From an uncultured bacterium (GTDB lineage: Bacteria > Bacillota > Clostridia > Lachnospirales > Lachnospiraceae), in contig CANSLJ010000017.1 in the NCBI GenBank assembly GCA_947647735.1, forward strand, positions 1-64,000: a stretch of DNA of 64,000 bases, in the 5' to 3' direction. Of this stretch, positions 42,337 to 51,288 are shown in pieces. A model generated the notes under the pieces. That model made no database searches, was not told the DNA's origin, and was given only the letters and a program-made list of their open reading frames with translations. A program made the position numbers and the translations under genes. Positions within the stretch are counted from its first letter, which is position 1, and each line of letters begins with the position of its first letter.

Positions 42337-43323
42337 CTATTCTCCTGGAAAAAGAATCCCTGCCTCTCGCCGCATTGTTTCTATAATATCGATCACATCC
42401 ATTGTGACCTCGAGCCTTTTTTGTATTGTTTCATAATCCTCTTCCAGCAACATCTTTGTCATATTCTTTACTTCATAAAACCATCTGTCCGGATTTTCCT
42501 GCAGACTACAGGTACTTTCTCTATCCTTAGTGACAAGCCGCACACTATCTAATCCGTTCGGACCCCCTTCTATATAAAGGTATCCCTTTTCCCCCTGTAT
42601 CTGAACCGCATTTTCTCCCCAAGTGTCTTTCGCTCCCACACACTCACTGACAAAATCAGCATACTGCAAAATCGCGATACCCGAAGTATCCACACCTGTA
42701 TGACAGAGATTCGGATAATAGACCGCCTTATCCGGCTTCCCGAACAGCGCCACATTTAAATACAGATTATAATAATTGATATCCTGCAGGCAGCCGCCAG
42801 CGAAGTCCAGACTGAAAACATTTGTAACTTTCCCTGCTAAAAGCTGATCATACCTGCTAGAATACTGACTGTAGGAAGACATAACAAGCCGTATTCTCCC
42901 GATCTCGGAAATCTTTTCCTTTATTATATCCAGATTCGGTAAAAAAGCCGTTGGCGTAGCATCCACTAAAATAAGATGTTTTTCCTTCGCCAGTGCTGCC
43001 AATTCCTCCACCTGTTTCCTTTGCGGACACATGGGTTTTTCGCAGATCACATTTTTTCCATGCAGTAATGCTGCCTTCACCTGTTCATAATGCAAATTAT
43101 TTGGAGACGCCACATAAATAAAGTTTACTTCTTCATCAGAAAATAACGCTTCTAAATCAGTGTACACTTTTTCTACTCCATACTCCCCCGCGAGTTCTCT
43201 TCCTTTTTCTTCTGTTCTAGAATATACCGCCTCAAGGCTGATACCATCGGTAACCTTAACCCCATTCAATATGTTATGCACGATAAAGCCAGAACCGATT
43301 GTACCAAGTTTGATCTGTTTCAT
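42337..43323 (-). CDS. Gfo/Idh/MocA-family oxidoreductase
   Basis: An NAD(P)-dependent sugar or polyol dehydrogenase. The 328-residue protein begins MKQIKLGTIGSGFIVHNILN (Rossmann), has the family signature NVICEKPMCPQRKQ (EKP, near residue 95) and a C-terminal alpha/beta substrate domain. The start at ATG 43323 has AAGGAGGG five bases upstream; the open frame extends further into the kinase gene. It lies directly downstream of an FGGY kinase. The substrate is not evident. Confidence 0.92.
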   Translation of the reverse strand: MKQIKLGTIGSGFIVHNILNGVKVTDGISLEAVYSRTEEKGRELAGEYGVEKVYTDLEALFSDEEVNFIYVASPNNLHYEQVKAALLHGKNVICEKPMCPQRKQVEELAALAKEKHLILVDATPTAFLPNLDIIKEKISEIGRIRLVMSSYSQYSSRYDQLLAGKVTNVFSLDFAGGCLQDINYYNLYLNVALFGKPDKAVYYPNLCHTGVDTSGIAILQYADFVSECVGAKDTWGENAVQIQGEKGYLYIEGGPNGLDSVRLVTKDRESTCSLQENPDRWFYEVKNMTKMLLEEDYETIQKRLEVTMDVIDIIETMRREAGILFPGE

Positions 43324-43390
43324 GGACACCCTCCTTATTCGTTTTTCACATGCCGGTAAATTGTTTCTCACTATATAATATCTTTTCGAT

Positions 43391-44743
43391 CTACACTCCA
43401 ACCGCTTCCTTCAACGTCACCATCTCTGCCGCAATCATTCCGGAAACTGCAGCACCATAAGCTGCCTCCTCTTCTCTCTGTGCAAGCTCCAGACTCATGC
43501 CAAACTTCTCACCCATGATCTTCTGCAGATGTCGATTTTTCCGGATACCGTTCCCAGAAGCGATCATTCGACTCCGGGAACCTGAGGTTCCTTTTTCTAT
43601 TCTGGTGTACATTTTATATAATTCCTCAGCCATTCCATCCAACACACCATAAATCAACGCTTCCGGTGTAAAATTCTCTGTTCCTATATTTTTAATATAT
43701 CCTCGCTTCTCCGGTTTTTCTCTTGTACCGGAAAAAGCGGTATTTACTTTTAACCTCTCGCCCCCTGTCTTTTCATCAACCATTCTTCCCATCACTTCAT
43801 AATGGTCGACACCACTCACGCCTGCCGCCTCCACATAGCTTCTGAAAAAATGCTCCAACAGCGCATAAGCTCTGCCACCACAAAGAGAGGAACCTGCAAG
43901 AAGATAGTGCCCTCTCACAAAAGGTCTCGCCTCAATCCCTTTTGCCGTAAAATAACCATCAGATAATACGGATATCTGTCCGCCTGTTCCTATATTCACC
44001 AGAATAGAATCCGCGGCATTTTCTACAGAACCAAGAAAACTCGCCTGATTATCTCCAATCGCCGTACTTACAGGAATTCCCTTATAAGTGCCAATGGAAA
44101 CAAAATCATCTGTCACCTCCGGCAGTATCCTCACATCCACGCCCATCTCCTGCAATACCCCTGTCATAAAACATCCTTTTTCCGCATCATACAGCCCCAG
44201 ACTCGACGCATTACTGCTGTGCATCAGAGGGGTTTTTCTATCTGTCAGCCTCATTCCCAGATAATCCATAATCGTGCAAACTTTAACCGTCCCCCGGGGA
44301 ACAATGTCCATTCTGTTGTTATAAAGATGCGTTACAAGCCCATATCCGGCATGAGCTTTTACCGAAAATTTCCTTTCGAGAACCTCACAAACACTCTTTA
44401 CATCATCGCCAGAAGAAGATTCCAGAGTAAGGTTTCCTCTGCCGTCCTGCCAGGTATACAACGGACTGATATGTTTTCCGCTTCCATCCAGATACACGAT
44501 GCCATGCATCTGCCCCGTCAGGCCAATCACGCAGATATCCTGATACATCTCCAAAATTTCATCCAAAAGCTGAAACACTTTCTCCAGGATCTTGCCAGGA
44601 TCTTGTATTTTCTCCCACGGAAACTCCGTATGTATAAAACTGTCATTTGCAATGGTATAGGCCTTTATGATATTCCTTTCTCCAGTCTCCACAATCACTG
44701 CGCTGATCGTTGTCGTTCCAATGTCAAGTCCCAATGCCTTCAT
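43391..44743 (-). CDS. FGGY-family carbohydrate kinase (sedoheptulokinase-like)
   Basis: It phosphorylates a sugar or sugar alcohol with ATP. The 450-residue protein begins MKALGLDIGTTTISAVIVET (phosphate-1 motif) and has GLTGQMHGIVYLDG (substrate loop, near 77), the catalytic Asp in AIGDNQASFLGSVENAA (near 240) and a C-terminal adenosine motif IASGNGIRKN. The GQMHG loop is typical of sedoheptulose and xylulose kinases; the overall pattern recalls sedoheptulokinase more than XylB, but substrate is uncertain. It is the first gene of a three-gene unit with an oxidoreductase and an alcohol dehydrogenase. The SD is AAAGGGG. Confidence 0.88.
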   Translation of the reverse strand: MKALGLDIGTTTISAVIVETGERNIIKAYTIANDSFIHTEFPWEKIQDPGKILEKVFQLLDEILEMYQDICVIGLTGQMHGIVYLDGSGKHISPLYTWQDGRGNLTLESSSGDDVKSVCEVLERKFSVKAHAGYGLVTHLYNNRMDIVPRGTVKVCTIMDYLGMRLTDRKTPLMHSSNASSLGLYDAEKGCFMTGVLQEMGVDVRILPEVTDDFVSIGTYKGIPVSTAIGDNQASFLGSVENAADSILVNIGTGGQISVLSDGYFTAKGIEARPFVRGHYLLAGSSLCGGRAYALLEHFFRSYVEAAGVSGVDHYEVMGRMVDEKTGGERLKVNTAFSGTREKPEKRGYIKNIGTENFTPEALIYGVLDGMAEELYKMYTRIEKGTSGSRSRMIASGNGIRKNRHLQKIMGEKFGMSLELAQREEEAAYGAAVSGMIAAEMVTLKEAVGV

Positions 44744-44832
44744 AATTTCTATGCCCCTTTCTCTATCCCCAAATACTTTTGTATTATCTCGCTATTTCCC
44801 ATCATAGCACGCCTTTGCCTCTTATGACAACC

Positions 44833-44860
44833 AAAAAAGCGCCGGATGTTACTCCAGCGC
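44833..44860 (-). terminator. Terminator overlapping the GH32 stop codon
   Basis: On the minus strand GCGCTGG and CCGGCGC (one T-G pair) enclose the TAA stop of the GH32 gene, and TTTTTTGG follows. It ends the sucrose/fructan operon. Confidence 0.75.
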
Positions 44861-46333
44861 ATATTTCACAATATCCATTTTTACTTCACCGTCCGCAAAG
44901 AACGATATCCCGTCCGCTTCCTGCACCGTCTGGATCACGGCGCTCATCACCTGCTCCCCGTCATTGACAAAAATCTCCACGCTGAACCGGTCCAGTATCA
45001 TCCGCAGCTTCAGATTTCCGTTTTCACTGTTCACCCTGCTTCTTCTCTGATGGATTACCGCTCTTCTGGACCCCGAGAACTTCCGGTCTATCTTCAGGAT
45101 GCTCTCCTTCGGCCGGAAGCTGACAGATGTCTGATACTGGGCGTTCTGGGCAAACCGGACCGCAAATTTGTGATAGGACTTTTTCTCATCCGCAGGGCGT
45201 ATCGTAAGCTCCATATCAACCTTCCGCCCTTTGATGCCCTCCAGATTGATCGTATCCGCCACAAAGACATCCCTGTATTCCACCCTGTCAGTCCTGCGCT
45301 CTTCCAGCTCTCTGATGGGCATCTGGTACAACCGCCCGTTCTTTATCGTCAGCTCTCTGGGCAGGCTCATCTGTCCGAACCATAACTCTTCCGGCGTCCG
45401 GATCGCACAGGTATCCCAGTTCTGCATCCAGCCGATCATCACCCGGCGCCCATCCGGCGTCAGGATCGTCTGTGGCGCGTAAAAATCAATGCCGTAGTCT
45501 ATGGACTGATTATGCTCCTCCGTGAAAGTATCCGTCTCCCTGTCATACGCCCCGATCAGGCACAGTGTTCCGTTTCCGTTATGATATTCAAATCCCTGGG
45601 GCAGCATATCCTGCGGACTGGTGATCAGAACACCCTTTCCATCCAGCTCAAAGAAATCCGGGCATTCCCACATCTTTCCGAAGCGGTTATTGTTTGCCGC
45701 AAATACTTTTTTATACTGCCAATGAAAACCGTCCCCGCTGGTATAGAGAAGAACCTGGCCGCTGCCGTCCGCCGGACGGTTTCCGATCAGACAGCAGTAG
45801 GTTCCGTCCTCTTTTCTCCACATCTTTGGATCTCTGAAATCAAACCTGCTGCCGCCCTCCGGCAGATCTTTTTCATCCAGCACAGGATTATGCTCATACT
45901 TTTCGTAATCCACGCCGTCTCCCACCGCGAGGCACTGCGTCTGCACTTCACAGGTTCCGCCGTTTCTCTGTCTCTCCCTGACCACACCGGTATACATCAG
46001 AAGATGCCTTCCATCGGGCAGTTCTATCGCGCTGCCGGAAAAACATCCGTCCATATCATAAAACTCATCCGGCGCCATCGCTGCCGGCAGATACTCCCAG
46101 TTCAGCAGATCTCTGCTCACCGCATGCCCCCAGTGCATGGGGCCCCAGTGCGCGTCGTAAGGATAATACTGATAGAACATATGGTACTGTCCCTTGTAAT
46201 AAGAAAATCCGTTGGGATCGTTCATCCAGCCAGTGCGCGCCGCCAGATGAAATGACGGCCGCTCCTTCTCCTGTATCAGTTTTTCGGAAGCCTCCTCATA
46301 CTTTCGCGCTTCCCGCAGTGTTTGACTTGTCAT
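44849..46333 (-). CDS. Glycoside hydrolase family 32 (sucrose-6-phosphate hydrolase / beta-fructosidase)
   Basis: It splits beta-fructosides such as sucrose or fructo-oligosaccharides. The 494-residue protein has no signal peptide and so acts in the cytoplasm. All three catalytic residues are visible: the nucleophile Asp in GWMNDPNGFSYYKGQYHMFYQ (near residue 38), the Asp of FRDPKMW, and the acid/base Glu in WECPDFFELDG. A beta-sandwich C-terminal domain follows. It is the last gene of the permease-permease-binding-protein operon. Because import is by ABC transporter, the substrate is probably unphosphorylated sucrose or inulin oligomers rather than sucrose 6-phosphate. Confidence 0.94.
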   Translation of the reverse strand: MTSQTLREARKYEEASEKLIQEKERPSFHLAARTGWMNDPNGFSYYKGQYHMFYQYYPYDAHWGPMHWGHAVSRDLLNWEYLPAAMAPDEFYDMDGCFSGSAIELPDGRHLLMYTGVVRERQRNGGTCEVQTQCLAVGDGVDYEKYEHNPVLDEKDLPEGGSRFDFRDPKMWRKEDGTYCCLIGNRPADGSGQVLLYTSGDGFHWQYKKVFAANNNRFGKMWECPDFFELDGKGVLITSPQDMLPQGFEYHNGNGTLCLIGAYDRETDTFTEEHNQSIDYGIDFYAPQTILTPDGRRVMIGWMQNWDTCAIRTPEELWFGQMSLPRELTIKNGRLYQMPIRELEERRTDRVEYRDVFVADTINLEGIKGRKVDMELTIRPADEKKSYHKFAVRFAQNAQYQTSVSFRPKESILKIDRKFSGSRRAVIHQRRSRVNSENGNLKLRMILDRFSVEIFVNDGEQVMSAVIQTVQEADGISFFADGEVKMDIVKYALE

Positions 46334-46365
46334 GGTAATTTCCTCTTATTCAAATCTGACTTTCT

Positions 46366-48039
46366 TCACTTTGCGTACCTGTCATACGCTGCCTGGTATG
46401 TACTCAACAGTTTATCCATACCACATTTTTCACTCAAATGTTTTTTATAGCTTTCCCACTCTTCATCCGTGGGCCCGCCGTTTTTGATCCACAGTCCCTC
46501 CTGCTCGGACACTGCGCTCTCAAAGCTGCTCTTATACCAGTCAATGTCATCCAGCTCCCTGCCGGTATATACGCAGTCCACAGGGTAAACAGCCGTGCTG
46601 TCCACATAGGGCATCCAGAAGTCGTACAGGTCTGTCAATCTCTCGATGGCACGATCCTCCATCTTGAAGGTGGTCCTGTAATAATCGCTGAGGATCAGCT
46701 TCGGCCCTGCCACTTCCTGCTCGCCCTTTAACTCGCCGGCGCCTTTTCCGTATTTCTCCATGCTCTCCTCATTGGAGATGCTCTGCCATACGCCTTCCTC
46801 ATCCTGCTCTGTAAAGTATACGCCGATGGGACCGTACTGAAGCTGCATCACGATCTCCGGATCATACCACATATCAAAGAATTTCAGCAGGTTTGCCGGG
46901 CTCTTACATGCCTTTGTGATCACCAGGTTTCCGCTGCTGGTACCGCCGCCGGTTCTGATCGTCACGTTATGTGTTCCGTCTGGTCCGTCCAGCACAGGCA
47001 AAAACACATAATCCTCCGCGTAATCGCCCATCAGCTCCTCGATATACCACCAGGTGGAGACGCCCACATAACCCTGAGAGCATTTGGAGATCAACTGGGT
47101 ATCCGACTGACTGAACATCTCCACATCCATCAGCCCTTCCGCATACCAGTCATGGAAGTAGGTCACCGCATCCCGGTACTCATCCGTCACGCAAACAAAC
47201 TCCACCGTTCCGTCATCCCGAAGGACAAGGTCGTTACAGACATCATTGGGCCAGTTGGTAAAACCGAAGCCCGCATAAAAGATGTTCTGTCCCCAGCACC
47301 ACTGGTCGAAACCGGTACTCATCGGGATCGTGCTGCCCGGAGCGTTTCCGTAATAGGTCGCGCTCATATCGTTATCTTTAAACGCTTTCAAAGCGGTATG
47401 CAGCTCATCCAGCGTGGTGGGCACCGGCAGTCCCAGCTCATCCAGCCATGCCTTGTTGATCATGGAAAACTGCGGCACAGAATAAATGCTGTAGTCCTCC
47501 GGCATACCGATACCGGCGGTACCCATACGCTCACCGGAGGGCAGCCCGTAAATATAACCGTCATCCATGGTGATCGCGCTTTTGATATCCGGGTTCTCTT
47601 CCAGTATCTTTGCCAGATTCGGCATATACTCCTCGGTCAGATAGGGCGTCAGATCGATAAACGTCCCGTCGTCACCGTATCTGGACATATCATAATTGTT
47701 AAAGCCCACGCCCATAAAGGCATCCGGCAGTTCCTCCCCGGCAATACGGATATTCACCTGCTCCGCCAACGATTCACTCATGGTAGTCCAGTCGATATGG
47801 ATCCCCGCATCTTCCTGAAGCTGGTTCGTCACGATATTATTATCATAGCCGGGGCTCAGTGCGCTCTGCGCTCCCATGATGGAAAACTCGGTCTGGCTCG
47901 TATCTGGATTCGCCACGCCCTTTTCATGATTCCCGAATTCTTTCTGTCCGCAGGCCGCAAGCGATATCGCAAGGCCTGTCACAAGAATACAGGATATTGC
48001 CTTTTTATGCAAGGCATAAAATCTTGTTTTATTTTTCAT
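46366..48039 (-). CDS. Extracellular sugar-binding lipoprotein (LplA-type)
   Basis: The receptor of the fructan/sucrose importer. From ATG 48039 (AGGAGG six bases upstream) the 557-residue precursor has a signal peptide with lipobox LAAC (Cys near residue 30). The fold has SPGYDNNIVTNQLQEDAGIHIDW and WLDELGLPVPTTLDELHTALKAF, typical of the long LplA/YtcQ-like family that pairs with LplB/YtcP permeases. It lies between the permease genes and the GH32 gene, so co-regulation with them by the LacI protein is likely. Confidence 0.93.
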   Translation of the reverse strand: MKNKTRFYALHKKAISCILVTGLAISLAACGQKEFGNHEKGVANPDTSQTEFSIMGAQSALSPGYDNNIVTNQLQEDAGIHIDWTTMSESLAEQVNIRIAGEELPDAFMGVGFNNYDMSRYGDDGTFIDLTPYLTEEYMPNLAKILEENPDIKSAITMDDGYIYGLPSGERMGTAGIGMPEDYSIYSVPQFSMINKAWLDELGLPVPTTLDELHTALKAFKDNDMSATYYGNAPGSTIPMSTGFDQWCWGQNIFYAGFGFTNWPNDVCNDLVLRDDGTVEFVCVTDEYRDAVTYFHDWYAEGLMDVEMFSQSDTQLISKCSQGYVGVSTWWYIEELMGDYAEDYVFLPVLDGPDGTHNVTIRTGGGTSSGNLVITKACKSPANLLKFFDMWYDPEIVMQLQYGPIGVYFTEQDEEGVWQSISNEESMEKYGKGAGELKGEQEVAGPKLILSDYYRTTFKMEDRAIERLTDLYDFWMPYVDSTAVYPVDCVYTGRELDDIDWYKSSFESAVSEQEGLWIKNGGPTDEEWESYKKHLSEKCGMDKLLSTYQAAYDRYAK

Positions 48040-48068
48040 TTTGATCCTCCTGTCTTTCTGCCGCACAG

Positions 48069-48977
48069 TCATCCTTTCACCGCGCCCGCCATAAATCCCT
48101 TCTCAAAGTATTTCTGTACAAACGGATAGATCACCAGCATCGGCAGTGCCGCCACGATAATAGAAGAAAATTTGATCATTTCCGTCATCTTGTTCAGTTC
48201 CGCGAAGCCGCCGGATATGGTGCTCGCCTGAGAAGCGCTGGCGGAGCTCTTGATCAGGATATTTCTGAGCACCAGCGGCAGAGGAGCCTTGGCCGGTGAA
48301 GGCAGATAGATCATCGCCGTAAACCAGTCGTTCCAGTAAGCCACCATGCTGAATACCACCATAACCGCCATGATGGAACGGGAGAGCGGTACCACGATGC
48401 GGATGAACGTGGTCCATTTGGACGCGCCGTCTATCTCCGCCGCCTCGATCATCTCCTTCGGAATACTGTTCTCAAAGAAGTTCCTGACGATGATCATATT
48501 GCCCACCGCAACACCGCCGGGCAAAAAGAGCGCCCACATATTGTTGATCAGGCCGGTCTGTTTTACGATCAAATAGGTCGGTACCATACCGCCGCCGAAA
48601 TACATTGTAATAATGAAGAAAATGCTGAAAAACTTTCTGCCCGGCAGGTCTTTTACGCTCAGCGGATAGGCCGCCAGATAAAGCACCACAACCGAGAACA
48701 CCGTACCGATGATCGTATACTTAAAACTGTTCAGAAGGCCTGTGAAAATACTGTCATCTGCAAATACCGATTTATAACCGTCCAGCGTAAACTGACTGGG
48801 TAAAAGAAATGTCTTGCCCGCATACACATCATATGGATCAGATACGGATGCGATCAGCACATAATATAAAGGATAAGCCACGATAAACAGGATGATGGCG
48901 CAGATGACTACCAGAATGATATCACTGCTCTTTTCGGAAAGTCCTGTCAGCTTTCCTTCCTTTGTATTTGTTTTCAT
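48069..48977 (-). CDS. Sugar ABC transporter permease (YtcP/LplC type)
   Basis: The 302-residue protein has six transmembrane helices, the EAA loop MIEAAEIDGASKWTTFIRIVVPLSRSI (near residues 185-211), and the C-terminal KYFEKGFMAGAVKG typical of the LplC/YtcP family. AAAGGAC precedes the ATG, 18 bases after the stop of the LplB-type gene. It works with the neighbouring permease and binding protein. No cognate ATPase gene is present. Confidence 0.94.
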   Translation of the reverse strand: MKTNTKEGKLTGLSEKSSDIILVVICAIILFIVAYPLYYVLIASVSDPYDVYAGKTFLLPSQFTLDGYKSVFADDSIFTGLLNSFKYTIIGTVFSVVVLYLAAYPLSVKDLPGRKFFSIFFIITMYFGGGMVPTYLIVKQTGLINNMWALFLPGGVAVGNMIIVRNFFENSIPKEMIEAAEIDGASKWTTFIRIVVPLSRSIMAVMVVFSMVAYWNDWFTAMIYLPSPAKAPLPLVLRNILIKSSASASQASTISGGFAELNKMTEMIKFSSIIVAALPMLVIYPFVQKYFEKGFMAGAVKG

Positions 48978-48995
48978 CTCAATAACCTGTCCTTT

Positions 48996-49937
48996 CTATA
49001 TAAAGCTCGTCTCATCAGATATCTTGCCCGCTATCTTATTCACGATAATGAGCAGGATGATATTGATCGCCGTGTTAAACAATCCAACCGCCGTGGAATA
49101 ACTGTACTTGGCGTTTTCAATACCCATCTGGTACACATAAACCGCAATAACGTCGCTGACCGACTTGTTCAGGTCTGTCTGCAGAAGCCAGACTTTCTCA
49201 AATCCCACGTTCATCAGCCCGCCGGCGCTCATGATCAGGTTCAGCACCATGATGGAGCGCAGCCCCGGTATATCAATATGAAGGATCCTCTGGAACAGGG
49301 AAGCGCCGTCCACCTTTGCCGCCTCGTAGAGGGATGTGTCAATGTTGGACAAAGTCGCCATATAGACGATGATGCCCCAGCCTGCATCCTGCCAGATGCC
49401 CGACGCGATATAGATGGTACGGAACGCCGCCGATTCTGTCAGAAAGTCAACGGAAGTTCCCGCGATCAGGTTGATCAACCCCCCCGATGGGCTTAAAAAG
49501 ATACGGATCATACCGCAGATGACCATGGTGGAGATAAAGTGCGGCGCATACAGTACCGTCTGGGTAGCTCTCTTAAATTTCTGAAACCTCATCTGGTTCA
49601 GCATCAATGCCAGAATGATGGGAATCGGAAAACTCCACAACAGACTGAATAAGCTGAGCAGGATCGTATTCTTCATCATCCGCCCGAAGGTCGGCGCCGT
49701 GAAGAAACGTGAAAACCACTCCAGTCCTACCCATTCGCTCCCCATGAACCCCCTGCTCGCCTTGTAATCACGGAACGCGATCTGGATGCCGTACATGGGT
49801 ATGTACTTGTAGATGATCGTCAGCACAACCGGGATCACAAGCATCGCGTAAAGCTGCCAGTTATCCAGTATGCGCTTTTTCAGTGTCTGGCCGCCGACTC
49901 CTGAGGAATCTTTGGCGCTTAAGTTGTTTCCTTTCAT
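48996..49937 (-). CDS. Sugar ABC transporter permease (LplB/YteP type)
   Basis: The first gene of the fructan/sucrose operon. The 313-residue protein has six transmembrane helices, the N-terminal LYAMLVIPVVLTIIYKYIPMYG and IAFRDYKASRGFMGSEWVG segments typical of LplB, and the EAA loop SLYEAAKVDGASLFQRILHIDIPG. The start at ATG 49937 has AAAGGAG five bases upstream; the further open frame upstream lacks an SD. A promoter TTGACT-17-TATTGT (50049-50077) and a LacI operator copy (about 50017-50037) lie upstream. Confidence 0.94.
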   Translation of the reverse strand: MKGNNLSAKDSSGVGGQTLKKRILDNWQLYAMLVIPVVLTIIYKYIPMYGIQIAFRDYKASRGFMGSEWVGLEWFSRFFTAPTFGRMMKNTILLSLFSLLWSFPIPIILALMLNQMRFQKFKRATQTVLYAPHFISTMVICGMIRIFLSPSGGLINLIAGTSVDFLTESAAFRTIYIASGIWQDAGWGIIVYMATLSNIDTSLYEAAKVDGASLFQRILHIDIPGLRSIMVLNLIMSAGGLMNVGFEKVWLLQTDLNKSVSDVIAVYVYQMGIENAKYSYSTAVGLFNTAINIILLIIVNKIAGKISDETSFI

Positions 49938-50016
49938 AACTACTCCTTTCCTTATTTGGGTTCCGCAGCACCGTTTCCTCTGTAATGCTACTATGGAACC
50001 TTTATTCATTTCACCA

Positions 50017-50037
50017 TTTCGTGAAACGTTATTTTAT
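50017..50037 (-). promoter_or_regulatory. LacI-family operator copy 1 (permease side)
   Basis: Plus strand TTTC-GT-GAAACGTTATTTT. The complement of copy 2 reads TTTC-AC-GAAACGTTATTTT, so 19 of 21 bases agree. The central AACGTT is the usual core of LacI-type operators. It lies about 12 bases past the -10 of the permease promoter, where bound repressor would block elongation or initiation. Confidence 0.6.
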
Positions 50038-50048
50038 TTATTGATTCG

Positions 50049-50077
50049 ACAATAACATCAATCATTATTTTAGTCAA
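50049..50077 (-). promoter_or_regulatory. Sigma-A promoter of the permease-GH32 operon
   Basis: On the minus strand TTGACT (50077-50072), a 17-base spacer and TATTGT (50054-50049), about 110 bases upstream of the first permease start codon. Confidence 0.65.
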
Positions 50078-50169
50078 TGTTTTTTCTTCTTTTATCGTCT
50101 TTTTATATCAATTTCAGCTATTTTACACAAATTTTATACTTTATTTTTGTTACTTTTTACTTCTCTTAT

Positions 50170-50190
50170 CAAAAATAACGTTTCGTGAAA
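50170..50190 (+). promoter_or_regulatory. LacI-family operator copy 2 (lacI side)
   Basis: AAAATAACGTTTC-GT-GAAA on the plus strand, the inverted equivalent of copy 1, about 152 bp away centre to centre (CG at 50179-50180 and 50027-50028). It lies about 45 bases upstream of the lacI -10. Two TTCATGAA palindromes follow at 50192 and 50214, the second overlapping the expected -35 region. Confidence 0.55.
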
Positions 50191-50269
50191 ATTCATGAAA
50201 TTTTACTTTACATTTCATGAATTATGAGGTAAACTATACTCACAAGGTAAAGAACAGAAAGGACACCCT

Positions 50270-51286
50270 ATGAAAAAAGAAAATCCAACCCCCACCATGA
50301 AAGATGTCGCCCGTGAAGCAGGCGTCGCCCTGGGCACTGTCTCCAAGGTTGTCAACGGCCTGCCGGTGGGCGATTCCTATAAAGTACGTGTGGAGGAGGC
50401 TATCCGGAAACTGAATTATCAGGTCAACACCTACGCCCAGGGCATGAAGGCCGGCAGAACTTACACTGTCGCCCTTTTGATCCCCAATACGCAGGACCCC
50501 TTTTTCGCTTCCCTCGCACACCATATCAACATAGCGCTCTCAAGGCAGAAATACCGGATGCTGCTCTGCTCCACCGATTTTGATTCCGAACTGGAACAGG
50601 AATATGTGAATATGGCGCAGCTTAATAAAGTGGACGGTATCATCGGGCTGACCTATAATCCGCATCTCATCGTGGAGGAGGGAACTCCCTTTGTGGCGAT
50701 CGACCGTCCCATCGGGCCCCGTTTTCCCTGTGTGGCAAGTGATAACTTCGCCGGCGGGCAGCTCGCCGCTGAAAAACTTGCCGATCTGGGCTGCAAAAAT
50801 GTCGCCTTTTTGCGAACCGGCTCCTCCTTAAACAGCGAGACCAACAAACGGCGTTCCGGTTTTGAGAACGGCTGTCTTTTCCGGGGACTTTCCTGTGAAA
50901 TGAAGATCTTAAATGACGGAGATCCCTATGAACTGTTTGAAGAATTTCTGACTGATCATATACAAAACGGAAAGCTTTCGTTTGACGGCATCTTCTGCGT
51001 GACTGACAGGCTGGCTTACCTGATCATAAAATCACTGAAAAAACTGGGATTGAAAGTTCCGAGAGATGTACAGGTCATAGGGTTCGACGGTATCCGCTAT
51101 TTCGGCAATGAGGACTATATCTGCTCCACTATCGTTCAACCGGTACCGGAGATCGCGGAGATGTGCGTAGATCTCCTGATCCGGGAAAACGCTCCGTCAA
51201 AACCGCCTCTGGTCTGCCTGCCGGTCAGCTACGCCCCTGGCGGGACCACCCTGGATCCCGCACAACATCCGCATCAGGAGGACTGA
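50270..51286 (+). CDS. LacI-family transcriptional regulator
   Basis: Probable repressor of the divergent sucrose/fructan operon and of itself. The 338-residue protein has an N-terminal helix-turn-helix (TMKDVAREAGVALGTVSKVVNG, residues 8-29), a hinge helix (YQVNTYAQGMKAGRTYTVALLIPN) and a periplasmic-binding-protein-like effector domain (VDGIIGLTYNP, GCKNVAFLRTGSS, VQVIGFDGIRYF). AAAGGA precedes the ATG. It is followed, with a two-base gap, by two genes for membrane proteins. Confidence 0.94.
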   Translation: MKKENPTPTMKDVAREAGVALGTVSKVVNGLPVGDSYKVRVEEAIRKLNYQVNTYAQGMKAGRTYTVALLIPNTQDPFFASLAHHINIALSRQKYRMLLCSTDFDSELEQEYVNMAQLNKVDGIIGLTYNPHLIVEEGTPFVAIDRPIGPRFPCVASDNFAGGQLAAEKLADLGCKNVAFLRTGSSLNSETNKRRSGFENGCLFRGLSCEMKILNDGDPYELFEEFLTDHIQNGKLSFDGIFCVTDRLAYLIIKSLKKLGLKVPRDVQVIGFDGIRYFGNEDYICSTIVQPVPEIAEMCVDLLIRENAPSKPPLVCLPVSYAPGGTTLDPAQHPHQED

Positions 51287-51288
51287 TC

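Larger units (their letters stand above)
49938..50269. other. Divergent control region of the GH32 operon and lacI
   Basis: This 332-base AT-rich gap holds the minus-strand promoter (50049-50077), two inverted copies of one operator (about 50017-50037 and 50170-50190), two TTCATGAA palindromes (50192-50199 and 50214-50221) and a TATACT (50235-50240) for the plus-strand lacI gene. Confidence 0.6.

Noticed and set aside
50015..50040. Catabolite-response (cre) element
   Set aside because: GTGAAACGTTATTTT is close to a cre half but fails the right half. An inverted copy 152 bp away next to lacI makes a specific LacI operator the better reading.
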